Positions 26,943 through 36,465 of a DNA stretch of 64,000 nucleotides are shown here, piece by piece. Source of the stretch: Betaproteobacteria bacterium. GTDB lineage: Bacteria; Pseudomonadota; Gammaproteobacteria; Burkholderiales; Casimicrobiaceae. Position 1 is the first letter of the stretch. Every line of letters starts with the position of its first letter. Under the pieces are notes generated by a model. That model saw only the letters and a program-made list of their open reading frames with translations, made no database searches and was not told the DNA's origin. Made by a program: the position numbers and the translations under genes. The stretch spans positions 34,534 through 98,533 of the forward strand of contig JADIZG010000064.1 of the NCBI GenBank assembly GCA_016704895.1, given 5' to 3'.

Positions 26943-29206
26943 TCAGGCGTCGCCGCCGCCGAGTCCCCGGCGCCGGCGCGCCTCGAGATGGTTGTCGAGC
27001 TCGAGCAGCGCGCGGTTCGCGGCGCCGACGAGTTCCTCGGTCCACTGCGCGGCCTTGAGCCGAAGCATGTCGTGGGTCGCCTTGTCGATGCGCGTCGCGA
27101 CCTGCATGAGCTGCATCGCTCCGACCGACGCGGCGCCTCCGCGGAGCGCGTGCGCCGCGTCCTTCGCGGCTTCGTAGCGGCGAGCGCCGAGCGCGTCGCC
27201 GATCTCGCGCACCAGCCGCTCGGTGTCGCCCTTGAATCCGCGCAGCAGCCGGTCGATGAACGTCGGATCGCTGGAGAGGCGGGTAAGGTCCTCGAGGACG
27301 GTCGGGTCGAGCGGCGGCGTGTCGACGACGGCCAGCGCGGGTCGCTCGTCGACGCGGGAGGGCACCGGCGCGGCGGGCCGGTCGGCGTCCGCGAGATGGC
27401 GCTCGATCGCGTCGAGCAGCAGCGAGGCGCGCAGCGGCTTGCCGATGAACTCGGCGGCGCCCGCGCGCTCGCAGTCGAGGATCGACTCGGTCGTCACGTT
27501 CGCCGACAGGATCAGCACCGGGATCGGTCGCGGCGTCGTGAACCGGTAGAGCTTGAGCGCCTCGAGGCCGGAGACGAGCGGCATCGACAGGTCGAACAGC
27601 GCGAGGTCGAACCCGCCGCGCTCGAGCGCGTCGAGCGCGGCCTCGCCGTTGTCGACGATCGTCACGACGTGCCCGCCGCTCTCGAGGATCAGCCGCGCGA
27701 CGCGCTGGTTGGTCGGATTGTCCTCGGCGACGAGGATGCGCGCGCCGCGGATCTTGTGGACCTTCGCGCCGGGTCCGGCGAGCGCGGCGGCCTGGAGCGC
27801 GGGCGAGGTCCTCGACACGCCGAGCTCGGCGGTGAGGTCGACCCCCTGCGGCTCCGCGGGCGCGAGCGGCAGCTCGAACCAGAACAGGCTCCCCGTGCCG
27901 ACGGTGCTCGACAGCCCGATGCGGCCGCGCATCAGCATCACGAGCTGGCGCGCGATCGTCGTCCCCAGCCCGGTGCCTCCGTAGACGCGCGTGACCGAGT
28001 CGTCGGCCTGCGTGAAGGGCTCGAAGATCGCCGCCTGCTTCGACTCGGGGATGCCGATGCCCGTGTCCTGCACCTCGATACGCACCGGCGTCGCCGGGCG
28101 CGACGCCCTGGGGCCGAGGTGCGCGCGGCGCGCGTCGCCGGGACGCTGGCCGCGTGGCCCGTGTCGAGCGTCGCGCGCACGCGGAGCGTGATCTCGCCCT
28201 TCTCGGTGAACTTGACCGCGTTCGCCAGCAGGTTGAGGAGCACCTGCCGGATGTGGTGCGGGTCGCCGTCGAACCAGCGCGCGGCCGCCGGATCGATCTC
28301 GGTGTTGATCGCGAGGCCCTTGTAGCGCGCCTGCGGGAGCATCAGCTTCACGGTGCCCGTGGCGAGCTTGCCCAGGTCGAACGGCCGCGTCTCGATCGTC
28401 ACGCGGCCGGCCTCGATCTTGGCCATGTCGAGGACGTCCTCGATCTGCGCGAGCAGCAGGTGCGCCGAGGTCGTCATCGTCTCGACGATCTCGCTCTGCG
28501 CGTCGTTGAGGTTCGTCTCCCGCAGCACGTCGGCCATCGCGATCACGCCGTTCAGCGGCGTGCGCATCTCGTGGCTGACGTTCGCGAGGAAGCGGCCCTT
28601 CGCGGCGTTCGCGTCGTCGGCCCGCTTGCGCGCCTCGGTGATCCGCTGCGTGAGCACACCCACGTAGAGCGGCAGCACGAGGAGCGCGAGCATGAAGCCG
28701 GTGCAGATGGCGAGGTGCTGCGACCAGAACTTCGACTGCCAGATCGCGAGCGCGAAGCCGACGATCGACGCGGCCTGCGCGGCATGCAGGTAGACGCGGC
28801 CGAAGCGGAAGCCGTTGCCGAACGCGACGAACAGGTAGACGCCGAGCAGGACCGCGCCGCCCTCGCCCATGCGGATCAGGCAATAGGTGACGGCGACGTT
28901 GTCCGCGAGGATGCCGAGCGCGCGGCGCGTGACCGATTGCCCGCCGACGCACATGACGCCGGCCAGGAGGCCGAGCGAGAGGGCGACGATGCCGCCGCAG
29001 ACGATCACGAATTCCAGCTCGATCGGCTCGAGCTTGCCGTCCCGCCCCACCGTCCACCAGACGTAGACGTAGACCAGGGCGACGATCACGACGCGCAGCA
29101 GCGCCTGCTCGAGCTCGGGCCGGTCGGCCCGGGCGAGCATGGCGCGCAGGCCGCCGGCGGGGATCGCGCGGTCGGTCTGCTGGGCGGCGAGGTCGGGGCG
29201 TTTCAT
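26943..29206 (-). CDS. rpfC: RpfC-like hybrid histidine kinase (DSF sensor; frameshifted)
   Basis: About 755 residues with the RpfC order of domains: five N-terminal membrane helices (LLRVVIVALVYVYVWWTVGR to FMLALLVLPLYVGVL), HisKA (FLANVSHEMRTPLNGVIAMA), HATPase (QDTGIGIPES; YGGTGLGTTIARQLV), receiver domain (ILVAEDNPTNQRVARLILES; phospho-Asp in LALFDLSMP) and C-terminal HPt (DAAHALRGGAASVGAMQLM). It should sense DSF and phosphorylate a downstream regulator. One frame break near 28105-28135 is repaired to ATRAAHLGPRASRPATPVRI. The ATG at 29206 is used; TTG 29221 is possible. Convergent with rpfF as in Xanthomonas. Confidence 0.88.
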
Positions 29207-29287
29207 CGTCGTGCCGGTCAATGTGGCATCCTAACGCAGGCCGCGCCACTCCCGGTTCAGGGGAGATCGGCGGTCGTCCCGAGCGTC

Positions 29288-30184
29288 ATGGCAGAAGCGC
29301 ACTCCCTCGTGGTCACGGCCGCCGACGGCTTTCCGCTCGCGGCGACCCTCTGGCTGCCGGAAACGGCCGTTGCGCCGACGCGCGTGGTCGTCGTCAACGC
29401 CGGGGCCGGCATTCCGGCCCGCTACTACGATCGCTTCGCTGCCTGGCTCGCCGACCGGGGCCTTCCGACGCTCACCTACGACTACCGTGGCATCGGCCGC
29501 TCGCGGCCGGCGCGCCTCAGGGGCTTCGAGGCGACCGTCGAAATGTGGGGAAGCAAGGATTGTGCCGCCATGTTGGACACCATGACGGCGCGGTTTCCCG
29601 CGGCGCGGCTCGCCGTGCTGGGCCACAGCATCGGCGGATTCGTGACTGGGCTCGCGCCCGGCGGGGAGCGCGTCGACCGGCTGGCACTGGTCGGCACGCA
29701 CACCGGCTATTGGCGCGACTACGCGCCGCGCGTGCGGCTGCCGATGTACGTCGCCTGGCATCTCGCGATGCCGGCGGTGACGCGTGCCCTCGGCTACTTT
29801 CCCGGGCGGCGCTTCGGCCTGCCCGAGGACCTGCCGGCGGGTGTCGCGCGCGACTGGGCGCGCAGGCGCCGACCGGATCCCTGGTGGTACCTCAAACGCG
29901 ACGACGGATCGCCGGACGAGGCGCGGATCGCGGACGTGGTCGGGCGCCTCGACGCGTTCCGCGCGGACGCCCTCGTCGTGTCGGTCGCCGACGATCCGTT
30001 CGCGACCGCCGAGGCGACGGCGCGGATCGCGGCCCTTTTCCGTCACTGCCGGATCGACGAGCGACGCGTCGACCCGCGTGGGCTGGGCCTGCCTGCCGTC
30101 GGACATTTCGGCTTCTTCCGCTCGCGGATGCGCGAGGCGCTCTGGCCGATCGTCGGCGACTTCCTGGCCGCGGACAGGCTCTAG
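29288..30184 (+). CDS. Alpha/beta fold hydrolase
   Basis: 298 residues, no signal peptide. Hydrolase features: oxyanion-side TYDYRGIGRSRPARLRGFEA, nucleophile elbow AVLGHSIGGFVTGLAP, catalytic Asp candidate in LVVSVADDPFATAEA, and His in LPAVGHFGFFRSRMREALWP. Divergent from rpfC and overlapping the end of the FabZ-like gene by four bases (shared CTAG). It could act on acyl esters, but no substrate can be named. Confidence 0.78.
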   Translation: MAEAHSLVVTAADGFPLAATLWLPETAVAPTRVVVVNAGAGIPARYYDRFAAWLADRGLPTLTYDYRGIGRSRPARLRGFEATVEMWGSKDCAAMLDTMTARFPAARLAVLGHSIGGFVTGLAPGGERVDRLALVGTHTGYWRDYAPRVRLPMYVAWHLAMPAVTRALGYFPGRRFGLPEDLPAGVARDWARRRRPDPWWYLKRDDGSPDEARIADVVGRLDAFRADALVVSVADDPFATAEATARIAALFRHCRIDERRVDPRGLGLPAVGHFGFFRSRMREALWPIVGDFLAADRL

Positions 30185-30651
30185 CCGGACGCGGGTTCCT
30201 CGACGTCGCGGATCACCACGGTGAGCCGGGTCTCGACCACCAACTCCTCGTCGACGGTCGCGCGCCCCGTCATGCGAACGACGCCGCGCAGCGTGCGGTC
30301 GATCCGGCATTCGAGCGACAGCGTCTCGCCGGCGTAGGCGGGGCGCTCGAACCGCGTGTGGTCGATGCCGGCGAGGAAGGTGATCGAGCCGCCGTCCGGC
30401 TTCGAGAGGCCGGAATGCAGGCACAGGACGCCGCCCGCCTGCGCGAGCGCCTCGATGATCAGCATCGGCGGCATCGACGGCCGCGTGTCGCCGATCGTTT
30501 CGAAGAACGGCTCGTCGAACGAGACGTGCTTGTGCGCGCGAACCCAGGCGCCCGCCTCGCACGCGTCGATGTGATCGACGAGCACGAGCGGGTAGCGATG
30601 CGGGACGTGGCGGAAGACGCGCTGGATGTCGGACGGCGGGTTCGCGGGCAT
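30181..30651 (-). CDS. FabZ-like hotdog protein lacking the catalytic histidine
   Basis: 156 residues resembling 3-hydroxyacyl-ACP dehydratase Fab[19 protein letters not shown], and the helix [15 protein letters not shown] keeping the Glu. Where FabZ has [14 protein letters not shown], this protein has [14 protein letters not shown], so the active-site His is Ile. It may therefore bind acyl-ACP without dehydrating it, or use other chemistry such as thioester hydrolysis. A TATACA -10 candidate lies upstream in the gap shared with etfB. Confidence 0.75.
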   Translation of the reverse strand: MPANPPSDIQRVFRHVPHRYPLVLVDHIDACEAGAWVRAHKHVSFDEPFFETIGDTRPSMPPMLIIEALAQAGGVLCLHSGLSKPDGGSITFLAGIDHTRFERPAYAGETLSLECRIDRTLRGVVRMTGRATVDEELVVETRLTVVIRDVEEPASG

Positions 30652-30706
30652 CGGTCCTCCCGTCGGGGCGCGGCAGTGTCGCGCGGGGCGGTCGCGGGGG
30701 CCGAGT

Positions 30707-30712
30707 GTATAC
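30707..30712 (-). promoter_or_regulatory. Candidate -10 (TATACA) for the FabZ-like gene
   Basis: TATACA on the minus strand in the divergent gap, about 55 bp before the ATG at 30651. Confidence 0.4.
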
Positions 30713-30738
30713 CAGCGGGACCGCCGGGGAGGGTGGGA

Positions 30739-30744
30739 TACAAT
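30739..30744 (+). promoter_or_regulatory. Candidate -10 (TACAAT) for etfB-etfA
   Basis: TACAAT on the plus strand in the divergent gap, about 150 bp before etfB, leaving a long leader with no ORF recognised. Confidence 0.4.
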
Positions 30745-30896
30745 GTCGTCGCCGATCTGGCGATCCTCGTGCGGCGGCCGACAGGGCGATTCGGCGATGT
30801 CGGTCGCGAGCGATACCGGCGCTTGCGCCGACCTCCGGTGCCGAACCCGCGATCGCCGACAGCACTCTTCGTCACCCTCCTTCCGGTCCCGCTCCC

Positions 30897-31649
30897 ATGA
30901 AGCTGCTCGTCCCCGTCAAGCGCGTCGTCGATTACAACGTGAAGGTTCGCGTGAAGGCCGACGGATCGGGCGTGGACACGGCGAACGTGAAGATGTCGAT
31001 GAACCCGTTCGACGAGATCGCGGTCGAGGAGGCGGTGCGGCTGAAGGAGAAGGGGATCGCGACCGAGATCGTCGCGGTGTCGTGCGGTGCGGCGACGTGC
31101 CAGGAGACGCTGCGCACGGCGCTGGCGATCGGCGCGGACCGCGCGATCCTGGTGCAGTCGGACGCGGAGCTGCAGCCGCTGGCGGTGGCGAAGCTGCTGG
31201 CGGCGGTGGTGAAGCGGGAATCGCCGCAGCTGGTGATCCTGGGCAAGCAGGCGATCGACGACGACGCGAACCAGGTCGGCCAGATGCTGGCCGCGCTGCT
31301 CGACTGGCCGCAGGCGACGTTCGCCTCGAAGGTCGAGATCGCGGACGGCAAGGCGACGGTGAAGCGCGAGGTCGACGGCGGGCTGGAGACGGTCGAGATG
31401 GCGCTGCCGGCGGTGGTGACGACCGACCTGCGGCTGAACGAGCCGCGCTACGCGACGCTGCCGAACATCATGAAGGCGAAGAAGAAGCCGCTCGACACGC
31501 TCGACCCGGCGGGGCTGGGGGTCGACGTGGCGCCGCGGCTGGCGACGCTCAAGGTGGTCGAGCCGCCGAAGCGCAAGGGCGGAGGCCGGGTGGCCGACGT
31601 GGCCGAGCTGGTCGCGAAGCTCCGCAACGAGGCGAAGGTGCTGCCCTGA
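30897..31649 (+). CDS. etfB: Electron transfer flavoprotein beta subunit
   Basis: 250 residues. Small ETF subunit that binds AMP and, with EtfA/FAD, accepts electrons from acyl-CoA dehydrogenases. Signatures: [58 protein letters not shown] and [20 protein letters not shown]. etfA follows after 51 bp and a dehydrogenase after that; ETF-QO at 41091 would complete the chain to ubiquinone. Confidence 0.96.
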   Translation: MKLLVPVKRVVDYNVKVRVKADGSGVDTANVKMSMNPFDEIAVEEAVRLKEKGIATEIVAVSCGAATCQETLRTALAIGADRAILVQSDAELQPLAVAKLLAAVVKRESPQLVILGKQAIDDDANQVGQMLAALLDWPQATFASKVEIADGKATVKREVDGGLETVEMALPAVVTTDLRLNEPRYATLPNIMKAKKKPLDTLDPAGLGVDVAPRLATLKVVEPPKRKGGGRVADVAELVAKLRNEAKVLP

Positions 31650-31700
31650 CCCGGGCGATGCGCCCGCGCCGTCCTGCCAACCGACGACTCCCGACTCCCG

Positions 31701-32638
31701 ATGATCCTCGTCCTCGCCGAACACGACAACGCGTCCGTCAAGCGGCCACCCACCACGCGGTCGCGGCCGCGGCGAAGCTGCCCGGGAGATCCGTGCTGGT
31801 TGCGGGGCACGATGCGGCGGGCGCGGCGAAGCACGCCGCGGCCATCGGGGGCGTCGCGAAGGTGCTGCACGTCGACGCGGCGCACCTCGCGCAGCCGACC
31901 GCCGAGAACCTCGCCGCGCAGATCCTCGCGGTGGTCGCGCAGGGGGGCTACACGCACCTGGTGGCGCCGGCGACGGGCAGCGGCAAGAACGTGATGCCGC
32001 GGGTCGCCGCGAAGCTCGACGTGGCGCAGCTCTCCGACATCACCGGCATCGAGTCCGCCGACACGTTCGTGCGGCCGATCTACGCGGGCAACGCGTTCGC
32101 GACGGTGCAGTCGAAGGACGCGGTCAAGGTGATCACCGTGCGCACGACCGCGTTCGAGTCGGCCGGGTCGGGCGGCTCCGCGGTGGTCGAGCCGGTCGCT
32201 GCGGCGGCGCCGGCCGGAGGGGCGAAGGTCACCGGTCAGGAGCTCACGAAGTCCGAGCGTCCGGAGCTCACCAGTGCGCGCGTCGTCGTCTCGGGCGGCC
32301 GGGGGCTGGGCAACGGCGAGAACTACCACAAGCTGCTCGAGCCGCTGGCCGACCGGCTGAACGCGGCGCTCGGCGCGTCGCGCGCCGCGGTCGACGCGGG
32401 CTACGTCCCGAACGACTACCAGGTCGGGCAGACCGGCAAGATCGTCGCGCCCGACCTCTACGTCGCGGTCGGCATCTCGGGCGCGATCCAGCACCTCGCG
32501 GGCATGAAGGACAGCAAGGTGATCGTCGCGATCAACAAGGATCCCGAGGCGCCGATCTTCCAGGTCGCCGACTACGGCCTCGTCGCCGACCTGTTCGAGC
32601 TGGTCCCGCAACTCGTCGACGCGTTGCCGGCGCGCTGA
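31701..32638 (+). CDS. etfA: Electron transfer flavoprotein alpha subunit (frameshifted near the start)
   Basis: About 312 residues. Begins [14 protein letters not shown]; one G missing near 31741-31744 must be restored to continue as [20 protein letters not shown]. The FAD-binding C-terminal half is intact: [80 protein letters not shown]. Partner of etfB. Confidence 0.94.
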
Positions 32639-32710
32639 CGGGCGTTCCCGGCGATGCAGGCGATGCGCCTCGGCGACCGGGACGGCGAAGCGCTTGGCGA
32701 GTGGTCGCTG

Positions 32711-32772
32711 CGGCGGCCTGAAGCCCGACAGGGTGCGCGCGGCCTCCCGGGGTCGGTCGCTTCAGGCCGACG
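32711..32772. repeat. REP-like inverted repeat after etfA
   Basis: GGCCTGAAG (32715-32723) and its exact reverse complement CTTCAGGCC (32760-32768), each followed or preceded by GCCCGAC / GTCGG. The same GGCCTGAAGGCC-type unit occurs at 50192-50250. Confidence 0.45.
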
Positions 32773-32804
32773 GCGCTCCCGGCCGCCCGATGCCCGGTCG
32801 ATTT

Positions 32805-32822
32805 CTAGAGCCCTCGCTCTAG
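32805..32822. repeat. Perfect 7-bp hairpin before the acyl-CoA dehydrogenase
   Basis: CTAGAGC-CCTC-GCTCTAG, 51 bp upstream of the next ATG and followed by GCGCGCCCGGG. It could be an attenuator, a terminator without T-run, or an operator. Confidence 0.4.
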
Positions 32823-32873
32823 CGCGCCCGGGCTAACCTCCCCTTTCCTTTTCGTCTTCCCGAGCCGACTCCG

Positions 32874-34676
32874 ATGAGCACCTACCGCGCCCCCCTCGAA
32901 GACATGCAATTCGTGCTGAACGAGCTCGCCGGCCTGGCCGAGGTCGCGAAGCTGCCCGGCTGCGAGGAGGCCGAGCCCGAAACGGTCGCCGCGATCCTCG
33001 AGGAGGCGGCCCGGTTCGCGACCGACGTGCTCGACCCGCTGAACCGCAGCGGTGACCAGCACGGCGCGCGCCTGCTCGAGGACGGCACGGTGCGCACGCC
33101 GAAGGGTTCCGCGACGCGTACTGGAAGTTCGTCGAGAACGGCTGGAACGGGCTCGCCAAGAGCCCCGAGTTCGGCGGGCAGGGGCTGCCGCAGATCGTCG
33201 CGGCGGCGGTCGAGGAGATGTGGCACGCGTCGAACATGGCGTTCGACCTCTGCCCGCTGCTCACGCAGGGGGCGATCGAGGCGATCGAGCTGAACGGCTC
33301 CGAGGAGCTGAAGCAGCGCTACCTGCCGAAGATGGTCGCCGGCGAGTGGACCGGCACGATGAACCTGACCGAGCCGCAGGCGGGCTCGGATCTCGCGGCC
33401 GTGCGCACGCGCGCGGTCCCGCAGGCCGACGGCACCTACCTGGTCTCGGGCCAGAAGATCTTCATCACCTACGGCGAGCACGACTACACCGAGAACATCG
33501 TCCACCTCGTGCTCGCGCGGCTGCCCGACGCGCCCGAGGGCGTCAAGGGGATCTCGCTGTTCGTCGTGCCGAAGTTCATCCCGGACGCTTCGGGCAAGCC
33601 GGGCACGCGCAACGACGTGCACTGCGTGTCGCTCGAGCACAAGCTCGGCATCCATGCGAGCCCGACCTGCGTGATGAGCTACGGGGACAAGGGCGGCGCG
33701 ACCGGCTGGATCGTCGGCGAGCCCAACCGCGGCCTCGAATACATGTTCGTGATGATGAACCTCGCGCGCTACTCGGTGGGTCTCGAGGGCGTCGGGATCT
33801 CGGAGCGCGCCTACCAGCGCGCGGTCGCCTATGCGCGCGAGCGCGTGCAGGGACGCGCCGCCGGTCTCGAGAAGGGCGCGAAGACCGGGCGCGATCATCG
33901 AGCACCCGGACGTGCGCCGGATGCTGATGACGATGCGTGCGTGGACCGAGGCGACGCGCGCGGTCGCGTACGTCACCGGGGCCGCGATGGACAGCGCCGC
34001 GCGCCATCCGGACGTCGAGGCGCGCAAGCTCCACCAGGCGTTCGTCGAGCTGATGATCCCGATCGTCAAGGGCCAGTCGACCGAGGTGGCGCAGGAGGTG
34101 GCGTCGCTCGGGCTGCAGGTGCACGGCGGCATGGGCTTCATCGAGGAGACGGGCGCCGCGCAGCACTACCGCGACGCGCGCATCACGACGATCTACGAGG
34201 GCACGACCGGCATCCAGGCGAACGACCTCGCGGGACGCAAGACCGCGCGCGACGGCGGCGCGACGGCGAAGGCGGTGTCGCGCGAGATCGCCGCGGTCGC
34301 GAAGCGTCTCGCCGCGAGCGCGGACGCCGACCTCAGGTCGATCGGTGCGCGGCTCGCGGCCGGCGTCGTGGCGCTCGACCGCGCGATCGACTGGATCGTG
34401 CCGGCGGTCGGCGGCAACACGCGCGTCGCGCTCGCCGGATCGGTCGGCTACCTGCGGCTGTGGGGCCTCGTGGCGGGTGGCTGGCAGATGGCCCGCGCGG
34501 CCGAAATCGCGAAGAAGAAGCTCGCGGCCGGCGAGGGCGCCCCGGAGTTCATGCGTGCGAAGGTGACGACCGCGCGATTCTACGCGGAGGCGCTGCTGCC
34601 GCAGGCGGAGTCGTACGCGGCGCTCGCGACCGGCGGTGCCGAGGCGGCCGTCGCGCTTCCGGCGGAACGGTTCTGA
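32874..34676 (+). CDS. Acyl-CoA dehydrogenase with C-terminal extension (two frameshifts)
   Basis: About 600 residues. Long-form acyl-CoA dehydrogenase of fatty-acid oxidation, passing electrons to ETF. After MSTYRAPLEDMQFVLNELAG, a missing G in 33104-33106 is repaired to KGFRDAYWKFVENGWNGLAK. FAD/substrate motifs follow: MNLTEPQAGSDLAAVRTRA, KIFITYGEHD, NRGLEYMFVMMNLARYSVGL. An extra G in 33887-33889 is repaired to GAIIEHPDVRRMLM. The catalytic-region QVHGGMGFIEETGAAQHYRD and IYEGTTGIQANDL, with Glu before GTTGIQ, are intact. Sits behind etfB-etfA as in many betaproteobacteria. Confidence 0.92.
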
Positions 34677-34726
34677 CGTTCCTCCCTGCGGGCAGGCTGC
34701 GCTGAAAAGTCTAGAAAGGGCTGGCG

Positions 34727-36430
34727 ATGACGCGATCGAAGGTAATGTTGCTCGGGTTCTGTGCAGCGCTCGCCGCGGGCGCGATGCCGGCGCGCGGAGC
34801 GGACTCGCTGGCGGTCGTGGACCCGATTCCGGTGCCCGGCCCCTATCCGGTCGCCTGCAGCAACGTCGCGCAGAACTTCGATCTCGTCCCGGCGATGGAG
34901 GCCGCGACCGAGTTCTGGCGGGGCCTTCCGCGCTCCGACGGGACGCCGCGATACGTCACCGACCTCCTCGCGGAGCCCGCCGATACGCTCGTCTACTCGT
35001 ACGCGGTGCCGGTCGACGACGAGCTCTACGGGCGCTACGGCGGGCGCACGGTCCAGGACGTCGCGATCGTCTGCTACCCGACGACCGCTGCGAACGCGCG
35101 CGCAGACTATGCGCTTCCCAACGGCAACGTCGTGCCGCGGATGCAGCGCGCCGGCGATGCTCCGATCCTGCCCGCGGGCGGGCCGTGGCCGGTGGTGCTC
35201 TATTCGCACGGCTACGCTGGCAGTCCGCTCGACGGCACCTATCTCGGCGCGCTGTTGACGATCGCATCGCACGGCTACGTCAGCGTCGCGGCGTTCCACG
35301 GCGACCCGCGCTGGTCGCTGCTGGGCTTGGAGGCGATCTTCGAGGAGGGCATCACCGGCGAGGACCTGTGGAAGGACTACGTCGCGATGCAGGCGATCCG
35401 GCCGAACTCGGCCAAGGCGCTGCTCGACGCGCTCGCCGCGCACGCTCAGTGGAAGGACACGCTCGACCTCGCGCGCGTCGGCGGCTTCGGCATCAGCCAG
35501 GGCGGCGAGACGCTGATGCTGATGGGCGGCGCCGCGCTGACGACGACGGTGTTCCAGGACTCGAAGAAGGTCCTGCACGACACGCGCCTCGCGGCGGCGG
35601 TCGGCTACATCCCGTTCTTCGGCCTGTCGTGGCTGCCGTCGTTCGGCGAGGACCAGCAGGGCGTCGTCGGCGTGACGCTGCCCTACCTCGCGATCGGCGG
35701 CACCGCCGACCCTCTCGCGGAGCTCGAGCGCATCGAGCAGGCTGTCCGCCTGCTGGGAGGCACGCGCTCCGTGATCGCGTTTCCGGGGTTGGAGCACGAC
35801 CTCGAGCCGGCGTACCCGGGCGACATCTTCACGTGGTCGATCGTGTTCCTCGACTCGCAGCTCAAGCGCGACGTCGCCGCGACTGCCAAGCTGCAGCGGA
35901 TGACCGCGGTCGCCGGCGGCGTGGGCGAGGAGCGTCGCATCGACTACACGGCGCCGCTGCCGGCCACGGGCGACGAGCGCATCGTCGTCGAGTTCTACCA
36001 CGCGGGATTCGACCACTACTTCGTCTCGGCCGATCCGGCCGAGATCGCGGGCCTCGACACAGGCAGCGGAGGCTGGGCGAGGACGGGCCTCGAGTTCAAG
36101 GCGATCGACGCGGCGGCGACGTCCGGACTGCCGAACTGCCGCTTCTTCGGCGTCTTCGGCAGCGTCTCGACGCATTTCTACACGATCAACGCCGACGAGT
36201 GCGCGACGTTGATGGCCGACCCTGCGTGGACGTTCGAGAACTACGCGTTCCGGGCCGACCTCCCCGCGGCCGAGGATTGTCCGGCCGACCGGATGCGCGT
36301 CGTTCGCGTGTTCAACAACTTCAAGGGCGGCGCACTCAACCACCGCTTCACGACCAGTGCCAGCGAGGCGGCGTCGCTGGCCGGCGAAGGCTGGATCGTC
36401 GAGGGCGCCGTGTTCTGCACGCCGCCCTGA
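34727..36430 (+). CDS. Exported alpha/beta hydrolase with C-terminal HYF-type repeat domain, copy 1
   Basis: 567 residues. Signal peptide (MLLGFCAALAAGAMPARGA), then a hydrolase domain: WPVVLYSHGYAGSPLDGTYL, nucleophile elbow GFGISQGGETLMLM, Asp candidate in AIGGTADPLAE and His in FPGLEHDLEP. The last 150 residues carry repeats such as EFYHAGFDHYFVSADPAE, STHFYTINADEC and NHRFTTSASEA, resembling the DUF5648-type repeat domain of secreted proteins. Probably an extracellular or periplasmic esterase/lipase. It is followed 35 bp later by a full-length paralogue of the same design. Confidence 0.75.
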   Translation: MTRSKVMLLGFCAALAAGAMPARGADSLAVVDPIPVPGPYPVACSNVAQNFDLVPAMEAATEFWRGLPRSDGTPRYVTDLLAEPADTLVYSYAVPVDDELYGRYGGRTVQDVAIVCYPTTAANARADYALPNGNVVPRMQRAGDAPILPAGGPWPVVLYSHGYAGSPLDGTYLGALLTIASHGYVSVAAFHGDPRWSLLGLEAIFEEGITGEDLWKDYVAMQAIRPNSAKALLDALAAHAQWKDTLDLARVGGFGISQGGETLMLMGGAALTTTVFQDSKKVLHDTRLAAAVGYIPFFGLSWLPSFGEDQQGVVGVTLPYLAIGGTADPLAELERIEQAVRLLGGTRSVIAFPGLEHDLEPAYPGDIFTWSIVFLDSQLKRDVAATAKLQRMTAVAGGVGEERRIDYTAPLPATGDERIVVEFYHAGFDHYFVSADPAEIAGLDTGSGGWARTGLEFKAIDAAATSGLPNCRFFGVFGSVSTHFYTINADECATLMADPAWTFENYAFRADLPAAEDCPADRMRVVRVFNNFKGGALNHRFTTSASEAASLAGEGWIVEGAVFCTPP

Positions 36431-36465
36431 CCGTCATGCCATCGACCGTGCCGGACGGGGAGGCC

